DNA of 64,000 nucleotides. Origin: Ursus arctos. Its lineage: Eukaryota > Chordata > Mammalia > Carnivora > Ursidae. Where the stretch lies: positions 33,883,718 through 33,947,717 of the forward strand of contig NW_026622974.1 of NCBI RefSeq assembly GCF_023065955.2, written 5' to 3'. Below are positions 1 through 11,334 of this stretch, piece after piece. How positions within the stretch are numbered: position 1 is the stretch's first letter; each line of letters opens with the position of its first letter. The translations under genes were made by a program, and so were the position numbers. Under the pieces are notes generated by a model that saw nothing but the letters and a program-made list of their open reading frames with translations, had not been told where the DNA came from and did no database searches.

Positions 1-2
1 GC

Positions 3-3000
3 CCCAGAACAACAGAATACTCATTCTTTTCGAATGCACGTGGAACTTTCTCCAGAATAGACCATATACTGGGTCACAAAACAGGTCTCAACCGATACCA
101 AAAGACTGAGATTATTCCCTGCATATTCTCAGACCACAATGCTTTGAAACTGGAACTCAATCACAAGGAAAAATTTGGAAGAAACTCAAACACTTGGAAA
201 CTAAGAACCATCCTGCTCAATAATGATTGGGTAAACCAGGAAATTAAAAATCAGTTAAAACAATTTTTGGAGACCAATGAGAATGAAAACACATCAGTCC
301 AAAACCTATGGGACACTGCAAAGGTGGTCCTAAGGGGAAAATACATAGCCATCCAAGCCTCACTCAAAAGAAAAGAAAAATCTAAAATGCTGTTTTTATA
401 TTCTCACCTCAAGAAGCTGGAGCTGGAACAGAAGAACAGGCCTAACCCACACACAAGAAGGCAGGTGATCAAGATTAGAGCAGAGATCAATGAAGTAGAA
501 ACCAGAACCACAGTAGAGAAGATCGAAAGAACTAGAAGCTGGTTCTTTGAAAGAATAAATAAGATCGATAAGCCACTGGCCAGACTTATTCAAAAGAATA
601 GAGAAAGAACCCAAATTAATAAAATAATGAATGAAAGGGGAGAGGTCACAACCAACACCAATGAAATAGGAAGGATTATTAGAAACTTTTATCAACAGCT
701 TTATGCCAATAAATTAAACAACCTGGAAGAAATGGATGCCTTCCTGGAAACCTATAAACTACCAAGACTGAAACAGGAAGAAATTGATTATTTAAATAGA
801 CCGATTAATTATGAAGAGATTGAAGCAGTGATCAAAAACCTCCCCAAAAACATGAGTCCAGGGCCTGACGGATTCCCCAGGGAATTCTACCAAACATTCA
901 AAGAAGAAATAATACCTATTCTCCTGAAGCTGTTTCAAAAAATAGAAACAGAAGGAAAACTACCAAACTCATTCTATGAAGCCAATATTACCTTCATCCC
1001 CAAACCAGGCAAAGACCCCATCAAAAAGGAGAATTAAAGACCAATATTCCTGATGAATATGGATGCCAAAATCCTCAACAAGATCCTGGCTAAAATGATC
1101 CAACAGTACATTAAAAAGATTATCCATCAAGACCAAGTGGGATTCATCCCTGGGATGCAAGGGTGGTTCAACATTTACAAATCGATCAGTGTGATAGATC
1201 ATAACAAGAAAAGAGTCAAGAACCATATGATCCTCTCAATTGATGCAGAAAAAGCATTTGACAAAATACAGCATCCTTTCCTGATTAAAACCCTTCAGAG
1301 TGTAGGATAGAGGATACATTACACAACCTTTAAGGGAAAGCCTTTCCCTTAAGATCAGGAACACGACAAGGATGCCCACTCTCGCCATTATTATTCAACA
1401 TAGTACTAGAAGTCCTTGCAACAGCAATCAGACAACAAAAAGGGATAAAAGGTATCCAAATTGGTAAAGAAGAAGTCAAACTGTCTCTCTTTGCAGATGA
1501 CGTGATACTCTATATAGAAAACCCAAAAGACTCCACCCTCAAACTACTAGAACTTATAGAGCAATTCAGTAATGTGGCGGGATACAAAATCAATGCTCAG
1601 AAATCAGTTGCATTTCTATACATGAACAATGAGACTGAAGAAAGAGAAATTAGGGAATCCATAGCACCAAAATCATACGTTATCTTGGAATTAACTTGAC
1701 CAGAGACATAAAGGATCTATATTCTAGAAACTACAAATTATTCTTGAAAGACATTGAAGACACAAAAAGATGGAAAAGTATTCCATGCTCATGAATCAGA
1801 AGAATAAACATAGTTAAAATGTCTATGCTACCCAGAGCAATCTACACATTCAATGCCATCCCGATCAAAATACCAATGACATTTTTCAAAGAACTGGAAC
1901 AAACAGCCCTTAAATTTGTGTGGAACCAGAAAAGGCCCCAAATCACCCAGGAATTGTTGAAAAGGAAAAACAAAGCTGGGGGCATCATGTTGCCGGATTT
2001 CAAGCTATACTACAAAGCTGTGATCACAAAGACAGCATGGTACCGGCACAAAAACAGACACATAGACCAATGGAACAGAAGAGAGAACCCAGAAATGGAC
2101 CCTCGGCTCTTTGGGCAACTAATCTTTGACAAAGTGGGAAAAAACATCCAGTGGAAAAAAGACAGTCTCTTCAATAAATGGTGCTGGGAAAAGTGGACAG
2201 CTACATGCAAAAGAATGAAACTTGACCACTCTCTCACACCATACACAAAGATAAACTCCAAATGGATGAAAGACCTCGATGTGAGACAGGAATCCATCAA
2301 AATCCTAGAGGACAGCATAGGCAGCAACCTCTTTGACACTGCCCACAGCAACCTTTTTCATGACACATCTCCAAAGGCAAGGGAAACAAAAGATAAATGA
2401 ACTTATGGGACTTCATCAAGATTAAAAGCTTCTGCACAGCCAAGGAAACAGTCAAAAAAACTAAGAGGCAGCCCACAGAATGGGAAAAGAGATTTGCAAA
2501 TGCACAGCAGATAAAAGGCTAGTATCCGAGATCTACAAAGAACTTCTCAAACTCAACACATGGGAAACAAATAATCAAATCAAAAAAATGGGCAGAAGAT
2601 ATGAACAGACACTTTTCCAATGAAGACATACAAATGGCTAACAGACACATGAAAAAATGTTCAAAATCATTAGCCATCAGGGAAATTCAAATCAAAACCA
2701 CACTGAGATACCACCTTACACCAGTTAGAATGGCAAAATTGACAAGGCAGGAAACAACAAATGTTGGAGAGGATGTGGAGAAAGGGGAACCCTCTTACAC
2801 TGTTGGTGGGAATGCAAGTTGGTAGAACCACTTTGGAAAACAGTGTGGAGGTCCCTTAAAAAGTTAAAAATTGAGCTACCCTATGATCCAGCAATTGCAC
2901 TACTGGGTATTTGCCCCAAAGATACAGATGTTGAAGAGAAGGGCCATATGCACCCCAGTGTTCATAGCAGCATTGTCCACAATAGCTAAATTGTGGAAGG

Positions 3001-3199
3001 AGCTGAGATGCCCTTCAATAGATGACTGGATTAAGAAGATGTGGTCCATATATACAATGGAATATTACTAAGCCATCAGAAAGAATGACTACAGAACATT
3101 TGCAGCAACATCGACGGGACTGGAGGAGATTATGCTAAGTGAAATAAGTCAAGCAGAGAAAGACAACTATCATATGATTTCACTCATTTATGGAACATA
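3..3199 (+). pseudogene. L1 ORF2 pseudogene (endonuclease/reverse transcriptase)
   Basis: ORF2 supplies the nicking endonuclease and reverse transcriptase for target-primed reverse transcription. The longest open piece (144-1037) continues the endonuclease C-terminus ([10 protein letters not shown] spanning 129-158) into the linker and ends with a TAA at about 1035, where the family normally reads NYRPI. The frame resumes after the stop ([13 protein letters not shown]), passes motif A, then stops near 1310, where part of the fingers/palm is missing. The frame is again readable over [13 protein letters not shown], the FADD motif (1490-1501) and [13 protein letters not shown] further piece (1819-2400) covers the region after the RT, and shorter pieces (2601-2825, 2871-3071) cover the C-terminus. 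At least four disruptions are visible, so this is a pseudogene. The catalytic SDH and FADD residues survive locally. Confidence 0.93.
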
Positions 3200-3305
3200 A
3201 GAAATAGCAGGAAGATCAGTAGGAGAAGGAAGGGAAGAATGAAGGGGGAGTAAACAGAAGGGGGAATGAACCATGAGAGACTGTGGACTCTGGGAAACAA
3301 ACTGA

Positions 3306-3332
3306 GGGCTTCAGAGGGGAGGGGGGTGGGGG
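3306..3332 (+). promoter_or_regulatory. G-quadruplex-capable tract in L1 3'UTR
   Basis: The + strand reads GGG, then 7 nt, GGGG, A, GGGGGG, T, GGGGG, which satisfies the usual four-run/loop 1-7 rule. G-rich 3'UTR tracts of this type are a known property of mammalian L1s. Folding itself is inferred. Confidence 0.55.
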
Positions 3333-3488
3333 ATTGGAATAGGTTGGTGATGGGTATTAAGGAGGGTACATATTACATGGTGCACTGGGTGTTATACGCA
3401 AATAATGAATCATGGAACAGTGTATCAAAAACGGGATGTACTGTAAGGTGAGTAATATAACAAAATAAAAATTATTTAAAAAATATAA

Positions 3489-3750
3489 AGTTTAATTTAA
3501 AAAAAGAAAAGAAAAAGGGTATACTACAGTTCTCTATTGAAACAATTTTTATAGTCATTCCATTTTTATCAAAGATAATTACAGTGAGACTAGTTTGTAA
3601 AATAAGTATAGTGTCATTAAATGTGGTCTGATTATTTACATTTATATGTAGCAAGAATAGTGATTCTATGCATATTCTCAACATGATATTCCAGTCAAAG
3701 CTTTGGATATTACCAATTAAGTAGCTCCATAAAGCTAACCTTTGGTCTTT
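3489..3750. other. Unassigned AT-rich flank
   Basis: Sequence between the L1 tail and the next SINE. I recognise no repeat family or gene in it. Open frames on the minus strand here run into the antisense SINEC and are artefacts. Confidence 0.4.
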
Positions 3751-3764
3751 AAAATTGTCAGGTA

Positions 3765-3983
3765 GGGGCGCCTGGGTGGCACAGTCGTTAAGCGTCTGCC
3801 TTCGGCTCAGGGCGTGATCCCAGCGTTCTGGGATCGAGCCCCACATCAGGCTCTTCCGCTGAGAGCCTGCTTCTTCCTCTCCCACTCCCCCACTTGTGTT
3901 CCCTCTCTCGCTGGCTGTCTCTCTCTCTCTCTCTCTGTCAAATAAATAAATAAATAAATCTTTAAAAAAATAAAAATAAAAAT
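3765..3983 (+). mobile_element. SINEC (tRNA-derived carnivore SINE), ursid-like type
   Basis: Complete insertion: tRNA-derived head starting ggggcgcctgggtggcac, box-B-like gggatcgagcccc, a body with the 'cttcttcctctccc' and 'ccctctctcgctgg' signatures, a CT microsatellite, and an (AAATA)n/A-rich tail. It is flanked by a perfect 14-bp target-site duplication, aaaattgtcaggta, at 3751-3764 and 3984-3997, showing L1-mediated insertion on the + strand. The long identical TSD suggests a fairly recent insertion. Confidence 0.97.
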
Positions 3984-3997
3984 AAAATTGTCAGGTA

Positions 3998-5079
3998 ATA
4001 ATGAATCTCAGATCAGAGCTTTAAAATTCTCTTTAGGCTGAGGAGCCAAGTTAAGGACTTGCCCAATTGTGTCCACAAAGTGAACAGAGTATATTTGAAC
4101 TTCTGTAAATACCTATATTCTCATAAAATAATAATAATAAGAGTTTCTGGACTTTGGAGGGATCAGAAAGAGAGAAAAAAATGTTTCAACCTTTGTTTTG
4201 CAAAGATACACTATACCAAATTGTTGTAAGTTATAGAGAGCTTTAAAAATAAGGGAAAAAGGAATTCTTTAAATTTGGAGAACAAAACATTAAAGTACAA
4301 GTAATCTTTCAAACAAAGTCATAAGTCATCAGTTCATTCAGTCCCATGTAATTCTTGTTTTTCTTGATATTGATTTAGCAATTTTACGAATCAATCATTT
4401 TTTCCATTAGAGTTCTAGAAATTCTTACTCAGTTCAATGTTATGATCTTCAAGTTATTAGAAACCTGTATTCCAGAGCAATCTTCATGGTCTTTTCCATA
4501 AACCTTTTTGAAGGTGCAGCATTTTTGCCCGTAGTTGCTTGTCAGTGCTTTCAGGCAAGAATCAGGGGTAAAAAAATAACTGTCTGTGAGTGACAAGTCT
4601 TAAAAATAGCCATGGTTAAAGATGTGGTGAGAGTTCACCAAATTGACAAGGAAATATGATTATTTTTATGATATACAGTATTTAAAAATAATAACTGGAA
4701 TTATGACTGATAGTATAATACCAACACATACCAGATTTCTAGGAGATTCATATACATTCTGGAACACTTATATTAATAATATATGCCCATATAAATTTGA
4801 TGATGTTTTCCATGTAATTTAATATGTCAAATAAGCCAAAATAAATTATTATTTCTCTTTTTACAGGAGACAGAGCGAATCTTTGAGATCTTGCAGGGAG
4901 CCTTTAGAATATTCCAAAGTTAATTTGAGGTCAAAAAGATTTCATTTAGAAATTGCTTTGGGGAAGTTTGTGAAAAATGACAAAAGATGCTTTTGTTTTC
5001 GCCTTAGGAGACATCTCTAGAAAAATGTTGCTAGGGCCGATGTCAGTTTGTTCTCTGTATTTATAGGTCTAATTCTTCT
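3998..5079. other. No recognised feature
   Basis: About 1.1 kb of AT-rich DNA containing only short A/T runs and (AAT)n at 4128-4139. I see no open frame with recognisable similarity and no repeat family I can name. Confidence 0.4.
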
Positions 5080-5526
5080 TTTAATTTGTTTATTCATTTG
5101 TTGTTTTGTTTTGTTTTGTTTAGAGTCCACATATGAGTGAAATCACATGGTATTTGTCTTTTTCAGTCTGACTTATTTCACTTAGCACAATACCCTCTAG
5201 GTCTATCCATGTTGTCACAAATGGCATAATTTCATCCTTGTTATGGTTACATAATATTCCAATATATAACATATCTTCCTTTTAATTTGTCTGTTGATGG
5301 ACACTTAGGTTGCTTCCATGTCTTGGGTATTTTAAGTAATATTGTAATAAACAAATGGGTACATATATCTTTTCAATTTAGGTTTTCTTTTTCTTTGAGT
5401 AAATACCCAGTAAGGGAATTATTGGATCATATAATATTTCTATTTTTAATTTTTTGAGGACCCTCCAAACTGTTTTGATACAGTAGCTGTATCAATTTAT
5501 ATTTCTACTAACAGTGTATGAGAATG
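5080..5526 (-). mobile_element. L1 3'-end fragment, minus strand, old
   Basis: Read on the + strand, this matches the reverse complement of the end of L1 ORF2 plus the start of the 3'UTR: ccacatatgagtgaaatcac, cttatttcacttagcac, ggtctatccatgttgt, gttgatggacacttagg and gagtaaatacccag are standard landmarks. It is diverged and has small indels. It stops abruptly near 5526, where purine-rich sequence begins. Confidence 0.85.
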
Positions 5527-5645
5527 GTTGCCAAAGGGGAGGGAATAGAGGGCATAGGCAAAATGGGAGAAGAGGAAAGGGAAATATCAATCAATCAATC
5601 AATCAATCAATCTTAAAAAAGAAAGAAACTTATGCATACCAATCA
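5527..5645 (+). repeat. Purine-rich tract and (ATCA)n simple repeat
   Basis: A G/A-rich stretch (5532-5582) resembling an L1 3'UTR polypurine segment leads into about seven ATCA units (5586-5613) and a short A/G tail. It may be the 3' remnant of another element; the repeat itself is directly visible. Confidence 0.6.
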
Positions 5646-6172
5646 AAGAATGCATTTGTAGTGTCCAAAAGGTCTGGGACCCTCTTTTCAAGAGTGCCCC
5701 TTAATGTGAGGTATCTTATCTGGGTTAAAGTTTTCCCAAAATGGTCACTATAGTTCCAAATTATCCAAAAGTTCACTCATTTTGTAACTAAGGCTCAAGA
5801 TCCTGGTCTATAGTGTTTACATAGGAAGTAGGAATTTCTGAGGGAGGCGAGAAGTTTTAGAACAGGCGGAATTACCTTTGCCTTTAGATTCCTTAAAATG
5901 ACAAATCAATGGGGGGTAGTGATTTAACTCTTGCCCCAAAACCCAGGGAATCCTGAGTTTTCTCCCCTTATGGACTGAAGTGTGACTTACCAAGAGCTTC
6001 AAAAAACATAATGCAGATATACACAGTAAAGTCAGAGAATTCTGACTTAGACCTAAGAGAAAATTACCCTCTAACTCTGCAATTAGCAAGAAAGCAGTAA
6101 GTACAATGAATTCCATGTATACAAGCACATGATTGATCATCAGCTCAGAGTCTTTGAAAGGGTCATCTTTGT
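5646..6172 (-). mobile_element. ERVL-like internal leader region, relic, minus strand
   Basis: This lies immediately downstream, on the minus strand, of a primer-binding site matching tRNA-Leu, so by position it should be the 5' leader/early gag region of a class III (ERVL) endogenous retrovirus. A minus-strand frame is open across 5817-6188 (123 codons), but it starts inside the primer-binding site and shows no gag motif I recognise, so I treat it as a chance open leader. No pro, pol or second LTR is visible nearby; the relic seems truncated near 5646, next to purine-rich DNA. The call depends on the primer-binding site and LTR landmarks. Confidence 0.5.
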
Positions 6173-6190
6173 ATCCCACTTTTGACACCA
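6173..6190 (-). other. Retroviral primer-binding site (tRNA-Leu type), relic
   Basis: The minus strand reads TGGTGTCAAAAGTGGGAT. The ERVL-class primer-binding site complementary to tRNA-Leu, as I recall it, is TGGTGTCAGAAGTGGGAT, a 17/18 match. It lies 3 to 5 nt from a TG...CA-type LTR boundary (ends ...aca on the minus strand), which is the expected geometry. Confidence 0.6.
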
Positions 6191-6193
6191 GAA

Positions 6194-6600
6194 ACTGTCA
6201 AATATCCAAAAACAGTAAAAATTAAAACCAGATCAGTAAAATAGTGTTTATTAAGAGTTTATTGTGCACATAACAGCTTAAAAACTAGGAGCCTTCAAAC
6301 CAATGTGTATTAAAGCTCAGAGGTCTGACATCGCAGGATGGCTTGTAGAGTGAAAATGAGGAAGTGTTTTAACCTTCATAATGATCAGTTATCACAATGG
6401 GGGTTTCTAGATGGCAGAGGATTGGTTAAAAGTGATTATTTTACACCATTTTAGGAAAATGGCCTAAGTTTCTTTTATGGTTATCAGAGCAATACATTTA
6501 TAAGAAATAACCTAAATTTTGGTTATGTTCATGAAATAAATTAGATTTAGTTTTTGTTTACATGGTTTAAATATGTTTATCTGGTTAGGGGATTTTCAAG
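6194..6600 (-). mobile_element. ERVL-like LTR, decayed, minus strand
   Basis: Upstream of the primer-binding site on the minus strand. It contains a tandem polyadenylation-signal region (cacaataaactcttaataa, complement near 6240-6262), as in ERVL/MLT2-like LTRs whose R region ends shortly before the primer-binding site. The far (5') boundary is unclear, so 6600 is an estimate. Family identity is inferred from layout, not alignment. Confidence 0.45.
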
Positions 6601-7084
6601 CCAAATATCCATTTATTTTATTTTAAAACTATTATAAAATCTCAGTGTTTAGTTAAGTTTCAAAATATTTCAATAGTGATGACTTTATCTTTTGGTGATG
6701 ACTTGGAATTATGGTCTTTAAAAAGACTTCTGCAAAGAAGTGTTTATTACATCATATTCGAACTCAAGCCTGAAAGAAGAAACAATGCATTAAAGATTTC
6801 TAATAGGCTCAATGTTATAACAATTGGCAGCAGACGAAAACACTGTCTTTGATATTCACTTGGGAAATGAGTATTATCTTCCAAAACAGTTTTCACATTA
6901 ATAAAATTGACAAATATTTGAGGAACATATGGGAAAAAGGAATCAATTGGTACATAACTCTCACTTAGTAAATATTTGTTGAATTAACAGATTTTTCCTC
7001 AGAGCACAAAGGTACATGATTGCCGTGATTAAATTATCACAAATTCTGTTAAGCAGATTCAGAATTAGTAGAATTTTTTTCTTG
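6600..7084. other. No recognised feature
   Basis: AT-rich DNA with no frame or repeat that I can name. Confidence 0.35.
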
Positions 7085-7325
7085 AGGTGGTACAGCAAAG
7101 TGGAAAAGAACACAGATTTTGGAGAATAAAAGTCTTTGAATCAAGTTAGTCCTCCAGTTTTATTAACTGCATGATGATAAATTATTTAATGTCTAAACTT
7201 CAGGTCCTACCTCTGAAAAAAAATGGAGATTGTAGCAAGTATATTTTTGGGTGAGGTCAAATATGACCATTAATTAAAGCATTTAACACAGTAGTGGCCA
7301 TATACTGCATGATAACTATTGTTAT
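7085..7325 (-). mobile_element. MIR SINE, minus strand
   Basis: It keeps the reverse-complement MIR order: gtggaaaagaacacagattttgg (specific-tRNA side), a 'cctctga...aaaatggagat' core, and an end resembling 'taatgcttagaacagtg' (aagcatttaacacagtagtgg) followed by attgtta. It is an ancient, diverged mammalian-wide SINE. Confidence 0.7.
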
Positions 7326-8290
7326 TTCTCCACAGTTTTTAATGGTTTTCAAAGAAACAAATTTTAAAAATGTAAATATATCACAACATTGAATGACTAT
7401 AAACAATAATAGAAGAAATTCACTTTCTTTTGACAGAGAATGAATGATGCTGCATGATGGCTGCCTTTTCTATTGCTAACAAACCAAATGTGGTTTGCTT
7501 TACACATATTGAATTCCAGGGCCCCTTCTAGGATACTTGGGGTCATCATCACATGCCTGAGTTACTCAGGAGAGTTTAAGTCAGGTAAGAGGATCTTTGG
7601 TCAGAGGCAGCATAGGTCTAGTGATTTCTAGAACCTAGACTAAAGGAAATGCCAGGTAGAATTAATTTTATGGATGCTATTGGTGAGCATAGAGAAAGTC
7701 CTTGAAGAGGGGCGGGCAGCATGAATCATTATTCTCAGCAAGTGACCTTTCTTGCAAAGGTAGACAACAGGTGTGGTACTCATGCAAATGATGGAAAAGG
7801 ATGACTCATTGCATTTTAATTTATATTTTAGTGGGTAGGAATGTTCCAATTCAGGAAAAAGACAAAAGCTTTATTATTTCTTTGGCAGCTTTTTGTTTGT
7901 TTTTAACCCTGCTTCTCTCCCAAATTAGATGAAATAACAGAAATAGAGGCAAGGTTCTTAGACAGGCTTAGATAAGAGAGAAGCCTGTGAAAATTCTGCC
8001 TGAAGTAGAATAGAAGAGCTGCCCTAACTGGAAAGAGTGTGATTCATGCTGTCAGAAACTGGACCAAAGATAAAGGTCATATAATGACTATTTTCTTTTT
8101 ATTTCATATAAGTATGGATACATATAAATATATTTTCTTTTTCAACTTTAAGACTAGTAACGTAAGAGTTTTTTTAATATTTAAGATATTTCTATCATCT
8201 AGAATATCTAAGATTTCCAAACAAATAAGATGTGAGCCTTTATCTTTTTCCCTTTCAACATGTTACTTTACTTTTGTTTAAGGCTTTTTT
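7326..8290. other. No recognised feature
   Basis: Nearly 1 kb of non-repetitive-looking, AT-rich sequence. The open frames (for example 69 and 80 codons) are short and have no recognisable similarity. Confidence 0.35.
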
Positions 8291-8397
8291 AAAAATATGG
8301 AACTCCTCATGAATTTACATGTCATCCTTGCACAGGGGCCAGGCTAATCTTCTTCATATTGTTCCAATTTTAGTATATGTACTGCTAAAGTGAGCAC
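8291..8397 (-). pseudogene. RNU6 (pseudogene): U6 spliceosomal snRNA pseudogene
   Basis: The reverse complement is a full-length 107-nt copy of U6 snRNA, from GTGCTCACTTTAGCAG to CCATATTTTT. Compared by eye with canonical mammalian U6 from memory, it has 15 substitutions and no indels (about 86% identity). The ACAGAGA-box region is changed (reads ATGAAGA in place of ACAGAGA), so it could not act in splicing. The 3' oligo-U is followed on the minus strand by six A residues, as in L1-mobilised retrocopies. I see no upstream PSE/TATA arrangement and no convincing target-site duplication. It lies in otherwise unannotated DNA. Confidence 0.93.
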
Positions 8398-8777
8398 TTG
8401 TTAATGAATTTTAAAGACTACATTAGTTAAAAATGAGGACTATTCAAATGGTGATAAATAATGATGAGTAATAATGCAGCACAGCAACATATAAAATACC
8501 TATTATTTTTGACACAATAGAATGAAAACCGTACTGCACCTTTGTGTGACAGCACAAACACAGAGCAGCCTAACATCAGTAGTGAAGCATCATCAGGTCT
8601 ATCCTTGACCACAAATATTTAATGCTTTTTAATCAGCTCATGAAATTGAGTCTTACCACTCCTTGGAAATCTATGACAAAAAGGAGCTCTTTCCCAGCTT
8701 TTATAACTGAACATTTTAGGAGGACGATGGAAACATGTTAGATTTTTCTCCGAAGTATCAAGTGTTGTCCTTTTAAA
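8398..8777. other. No recognised feature
   Basis: Unassigned AT-rich sequence between the U6 pseudogene and a tetranucleotide repeat. Confidence 0.35.
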
Positions 8778-8808
8778 TGAATGAATGAATGAATGAATGA
8801 ATGAATAC
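8777..8808 (+). repeat. (AATG)n microsatellite
   Basis: Eight nearly perfect AATG units, followed by a short (ACAT/ACAC) extension to about 8820. It is a candidate length-polymorphic locus. Confidence 0.9.
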
Positions 8809-8820
8809 ATACACACATAC

Positions 8821-10689
8821 AAAAAAGGAAGGCTGGCTTAGGAAGGCTGACTGTTTAGTTCTTCCAGATATACATTCTCTCCAGCAGCCTGGTAGTCAGC
8901 TGCAAGTAAAACAATCTGAAATTGTTTGCTCTCATTGTTATCATTTGACCCTTGTTTCTGAACTCAGTCCAGCATTTGTTGTATCACTGCTGAAGCACCA
9001 TAAATTATACTTGCAGGAGCCCTTTTTGGAGAGACTGGTTAAGGGGAGTGAGTGTAGTGTGGATTTTTGGCACTGGAACTTGGTATGGTATGACTCAGTA
9101 TCCAGGAAATATAAAACACTGCTTCTCTCCCTACAGTTTTGAAAAGAGGTCAAAACCCATGTTAGGAACTTTCCTGTTGCTGAAGAATGAAGAGATTTCC
9201 AAAATACAGGGAAAAACACACAGACTTACAAATAAAAGTTGGTCTCAAATTTCAAGGATATAGGGATATTCTTACTGTTTGAGTAACTACTGCAGTGCAG
9301 TTTCCCTTAAACTACACAGCACATAAATGTGTTTCTAAAAATTTTCTGAGAATAGAATCCAACTGAGGAAATTCATCCCAAAGCAAAGCTACCAACTCAT
9401 GTTTCTTCCAGTTTCTATGTTATATTCACCAACTATCCATCTTTAAGACAGCAATCCACTCCTACCCTCCAGGACACTAGGTGACACAAATAGATGAATA
9501 GAAATAAACAACAGTAAATCACATATTGAATACATATAAATTAAATGAGTTTAACTTGTGAACATTACTAAACAACTTTTGAAGTTAATAACTGCATTTT
9601 AAGAATTCTAAATATGATAAATTCTACTAACAGTCTTGCTAAATTTTTATGTTAGCTCTGAAGTCCCAGGTGAAAGAGGATATTGGATGGAATGAAACCT
9701 ACCCTGGTCAATCCATGAATAAGCCAGCCAAATAGAGGAAATGAAGACTACAAATAGAATATAAACAATTCCATCTTTCTTTTATCTTTCAACATTTTCT
9801 GGCTGTTTTAATATTTCACAAATGAAAAGTTTGTGTTAATGAGTATTGTCCAAGCCTGAAACAAATGTCCAATCAATGTCTAAAACTGTTAGCCAATGAA
9901 TCAAAATCAATAGTACTCAGATCAAAGTTCCAGGAAGAGGACAAAATAAATGGATTAATATAGGTACATCATAAAACCTCCCAGATGACTTCTGGGGAGA
10001 AAAAGAAATGAAATAGGTAGCCTGGAGTATTTTGGGATGGTTAAATGGGAAATTGTGTCAATATGAAAATCGCAATGCTTTACCAAAGATTCACAAACAC
10101 ATTCTCTTGGAATCTTTAATTAGTGGTGTGAGCATTTAGGTGTTTGGGATTATTGAGCAATATTATTTTGTAATTACTTGAAAACTGCTCCCATCTGTAA
10201 TTGAGTTCCCATGGCTCTTTTCATGTCTGTTTTGTAGAAATTGCCCTCTACTGTGTTTCAGTTATGTTTTTATTTCTCCAAGAAGGATTGTCATTCAAAT
10301 AGAAATGGACCTAACCATAAATGTTAAAAGTTAAAAATTAAAATATGTGCTATTTTTTCCTCTTTAAGCCTTTCTGTATTTTACAGATTTCTTATTACTT
10401 TATCTAGGGATAATTAATACAAGATTGGAAGATTAGAGATACATTGTTTGAAGAATTAATGCTTTGTTTAAAAACGGTATTTTTTTCTCAATTTTTTCAA
10501 TAGGAAATTAAATGTTCTTCTTCCAGCACGTTTGTTTGTTCATGTGTTTGTTTGTTTTTCATTCTTTAAACATATTACTAAAATAACTGAAACAATTTGC
10601 CAAATTCAGAGTGAAAATGGCAATAATCTGTTTTCCCAGTTTCTTACCAATATTTGGAGGAATTCGTAACAGTTAAACCTAATAAAACT
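8821..10689. other. Long stretch with no recognised gene or repeat
   Basis: About 1.9 kb without a repeat I can name. Frames of 113 codons (8801-9142 +) and 92 codons (8941-9219 -) overlap on opposite strands and have no recognisable domain, so I treat them as chance. A cluster of homeodomain-core TAATTA/TAATTG motifs lies at 10117-10203. Confidence 0.4.
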
Positions 10690-11255
10690 TTTGTTGTTTT
10701 TTAATGAGCTTTTAATTTTCAGATAATTGTAGAATTAGTTTTCTCGATGTAAATTGTAAGATTACAAAGAGAACCTTTCTATTCTCTACCCAATTTTTCC
10801 CAGTGGTAACATCTTACACATCTGTAGTATCATATCACAACCAGAATATTGACACAGATGCAATACACTGATCTTATTCAGGTATCGCCAGTTTTATTTG
10901 CACTCATTTGTATGCGTGTGTGTGTTTGTATATACTAGTTGAGTATTCAGTTCTAAGCAATTTTATCATACGTGTAAGTTTGTGTATCCACCACAGTCAA
11001 GATACAGAACAGTTCCAACAGCACAAGAATTCCTGATTATTTCCTTTTATTATCACCCCCACCTTCCAGCTTTTTACCACACTCTAACCTCCCCAACTCC
11101 TGGCAACAATTAATCTGTTCTCTCTATATATAATTTTGTCATTTCAAGAATGTTATATAAATGTAAACATACACTATGTGTGGGAATGACTTTTTTCACT
11201 CCATATAATTCCTTTGAGATTCATCCAAGTTGTTGTGTATACCAATAAAATTTTT
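10690..11255 (-). mobile_element. Old L1 3'UTR/3'-end fragment, minus strand
   Basis: Landmarks of the reverse-complemented 3' end of older L1 families are present: 'ttttaattttcagataattgtagaa', 'tggcaacaattaatctgttct', 'ttgtcatttcaagaatgttatataaa', 'cctttgagattcatccaagttg'. It is highly diverged. It resembles L1MC/L1ME-type ends, but the subfamily is not assigned. Confidence 0.72.
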
Positions 11256-11334
11256 AAATGTTAACACTACTAACTAATAGAAGACAAACATAATTATAAT
11301 CTTATCATGATTATAAGAATCTTTGAATGGTCTA

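Larger units (their letters stand above)
1..3488 (+). mobile_element. Carnivore LINE-1 (L1), 3' half, + strand, decayed
   Basis: An L1 retrotransposon copy enters from the left edge and runs to its 3' end. In order it shows the end of the ORF2 endonuclease domain (SDH motif at 129-137), the linker, the reverse-transcriptase domain (motif A IDAEKAFD at 1239-1262, FADD at 1490-1501), the ORF2 C-terminal region ending with TAA at 3197-3199, a polypurine/G-rich 3'UTR (3200-3460) and an A-rich tail to about 3488. The 5' end lies outside the window, so its target-site duplication cannot be read. Several stops and an internal deletion near 1310-1345 make it inactive. The tail is A-rich rather than a long pure poly(A), which suggests moderate age. 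Confidence is high that it is L1; the subfamily is not assigned. Confidence 0.96.

Noticed and set aside
3765..3840. tRNA gene
   Set aside because: The tRNA-like box A/B region belongs to the SINEC head, which is diverged from tRNA, has no acceptor pairing and continues into a SINE body; the same holds for all other SINEC heads.
3472..3885. 137-codon minus-strand frame
   Set aside because: About a third of it is the antisense translation of a SINEC and the rest is AT-rich flank.
5817..6188. 123-codon open frame on the minus strand
   Set aside because: It begins within a retroviral-type primer-binding site and shows no domain; more likely an open stretch of ERV leader than a gene.
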